Assembly (NCBI RefSeq): GCF_043196875.1
Contig: NZ_JBEBMX010000003.1
Coordinates: 290,793 to 354,792 of the forward strand
Length of the DNA: 64,000 bases
From: Saccharospirillum sp043196875
GTDB lineage: Bacteria > Pseudomonadota > Gammaproteobacteria > Pseudomonadales > Natronospirillaceae
Reading direction: 5' to 3'
A program made the translations under genes and the position numbers. Of this stretch, positions 63,919 through 64,000 are shown piece by piece (within the stretch, counting starts at the first letter, position 1; every line of letters starts with the position of its first letter). The notes under the pieces are model-generated. The model searched no databases and was not told the origin of the DNA. It saw only the letters and a program-made list of their open reading frames with translations.

Positions 63919-63993
63919 TGGAGCGGGAAACGAGATTCGAACTCGCGACCCCAACCTTGGCAAGGTTGTGCTCTACCACTGAGCTATTCCCGC
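63919..63993 (-). tRNA. tRNA-Gly (GCC), CCA encoded
   Basis: Seventy-five bases fold as a cloverleaf: acceptor GCGGGAA/TTCCCGC, anticodon loop with GCC in CTTGCCAAG, T-arm GCGAGTTCGAATCTCGT-like, and 3' TCCA. It closely matches glyV-type tRNA-Gly of E. coli and reads GGC and GGU. Its promoter lies past the right edge. Confidence 0.95.
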
Positions 63994-64000
63994 AAAACTG

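Overview
The window is chromosomal DNA from a free-living, probably marine gammaproteobacterium. The gene order (ligA-zipA-smc; dnaX-ybaB-recR-rnd-ycgL-ycgN; pheS-pheT-ihfA-MerR-tRNA-Pro) and the protein sequences look like the Pseudomonas/Oceanospirillales side of the class, perhaps a Saccharospirillum- or Reinekea-like bacterium. That placement is an inference from gene order and family recognition; no search was run.

Layout. 1-5.1 kb (minus): start of ligA, then zipA and smc. 5.3-12.3 kb (minus): a complete cytochrome c maturation operon, ccmA-B-C-D-E-F-G-H-I, with overlapping starts and stops. 12.4-15.0 kb (plus): an orphan pair resembling flagellar FliK and the FlhB C-terminal domain. 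15.0-30.5 kb (minus): an alpha/beta hydrolase that lacks its nucleophile, hrpA, fadD with a PsrA-like operator, a VWA-domain envelope protein with two small membrane proteins, ycgN-ycgL-rnd, recR-ybaB-dnaX, and the 4.5S SRP RNA (ffs) with a good promoter. 30.8-46.3 kb (plus): a chemoreceptor, a DUF523/DUF1722 protein, a photolyase, a tightly overlapped lipid-modification cluster around a cyclopropane-fatty-acid synthase, a GGDEF/EAL protein, queE and acnB. 46.5-52.8 kb: cmoM, a DUF2946/PCu(A)C copper pair, a DMT exporter divergent from an AraC regulator, and an MFS exporter followed by a TetR regulator. 57.1-63.2 kb (minus): tRNA-Pro(GGG), MerR, ihfA, pheT, pheS, pyrI, pyrB. The window ends with comEA (plus) and tRNA-Gly(GCC) (minus).

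The accessory part is 52.8-57.1 kb, an AT-rich insert of about 4.2 kb. It is bounded by partial copies of the tRNA-Pro 3' end together with its terminator hairpin, which is what integration at a tRNA gene leaves behind. It holds an exported protein of unknown function, two paralogous small proteins, a protein with two PD-(D/E)XK-like nuclease regions joined by a Ser-Glu repeat linker, a leader and ORF fragment resembling the immunity region of P4-type phage satellites, and three copies of a palindromic repeat. No integrase is visible, so it looks like a decayed or passively mobilised satellite or defence island. This is the best place to look for something undescribed.

A second mobile trace is a 271-bp MITE-like element inserted exactly at the pheS stop codon, between pheS and pheT.
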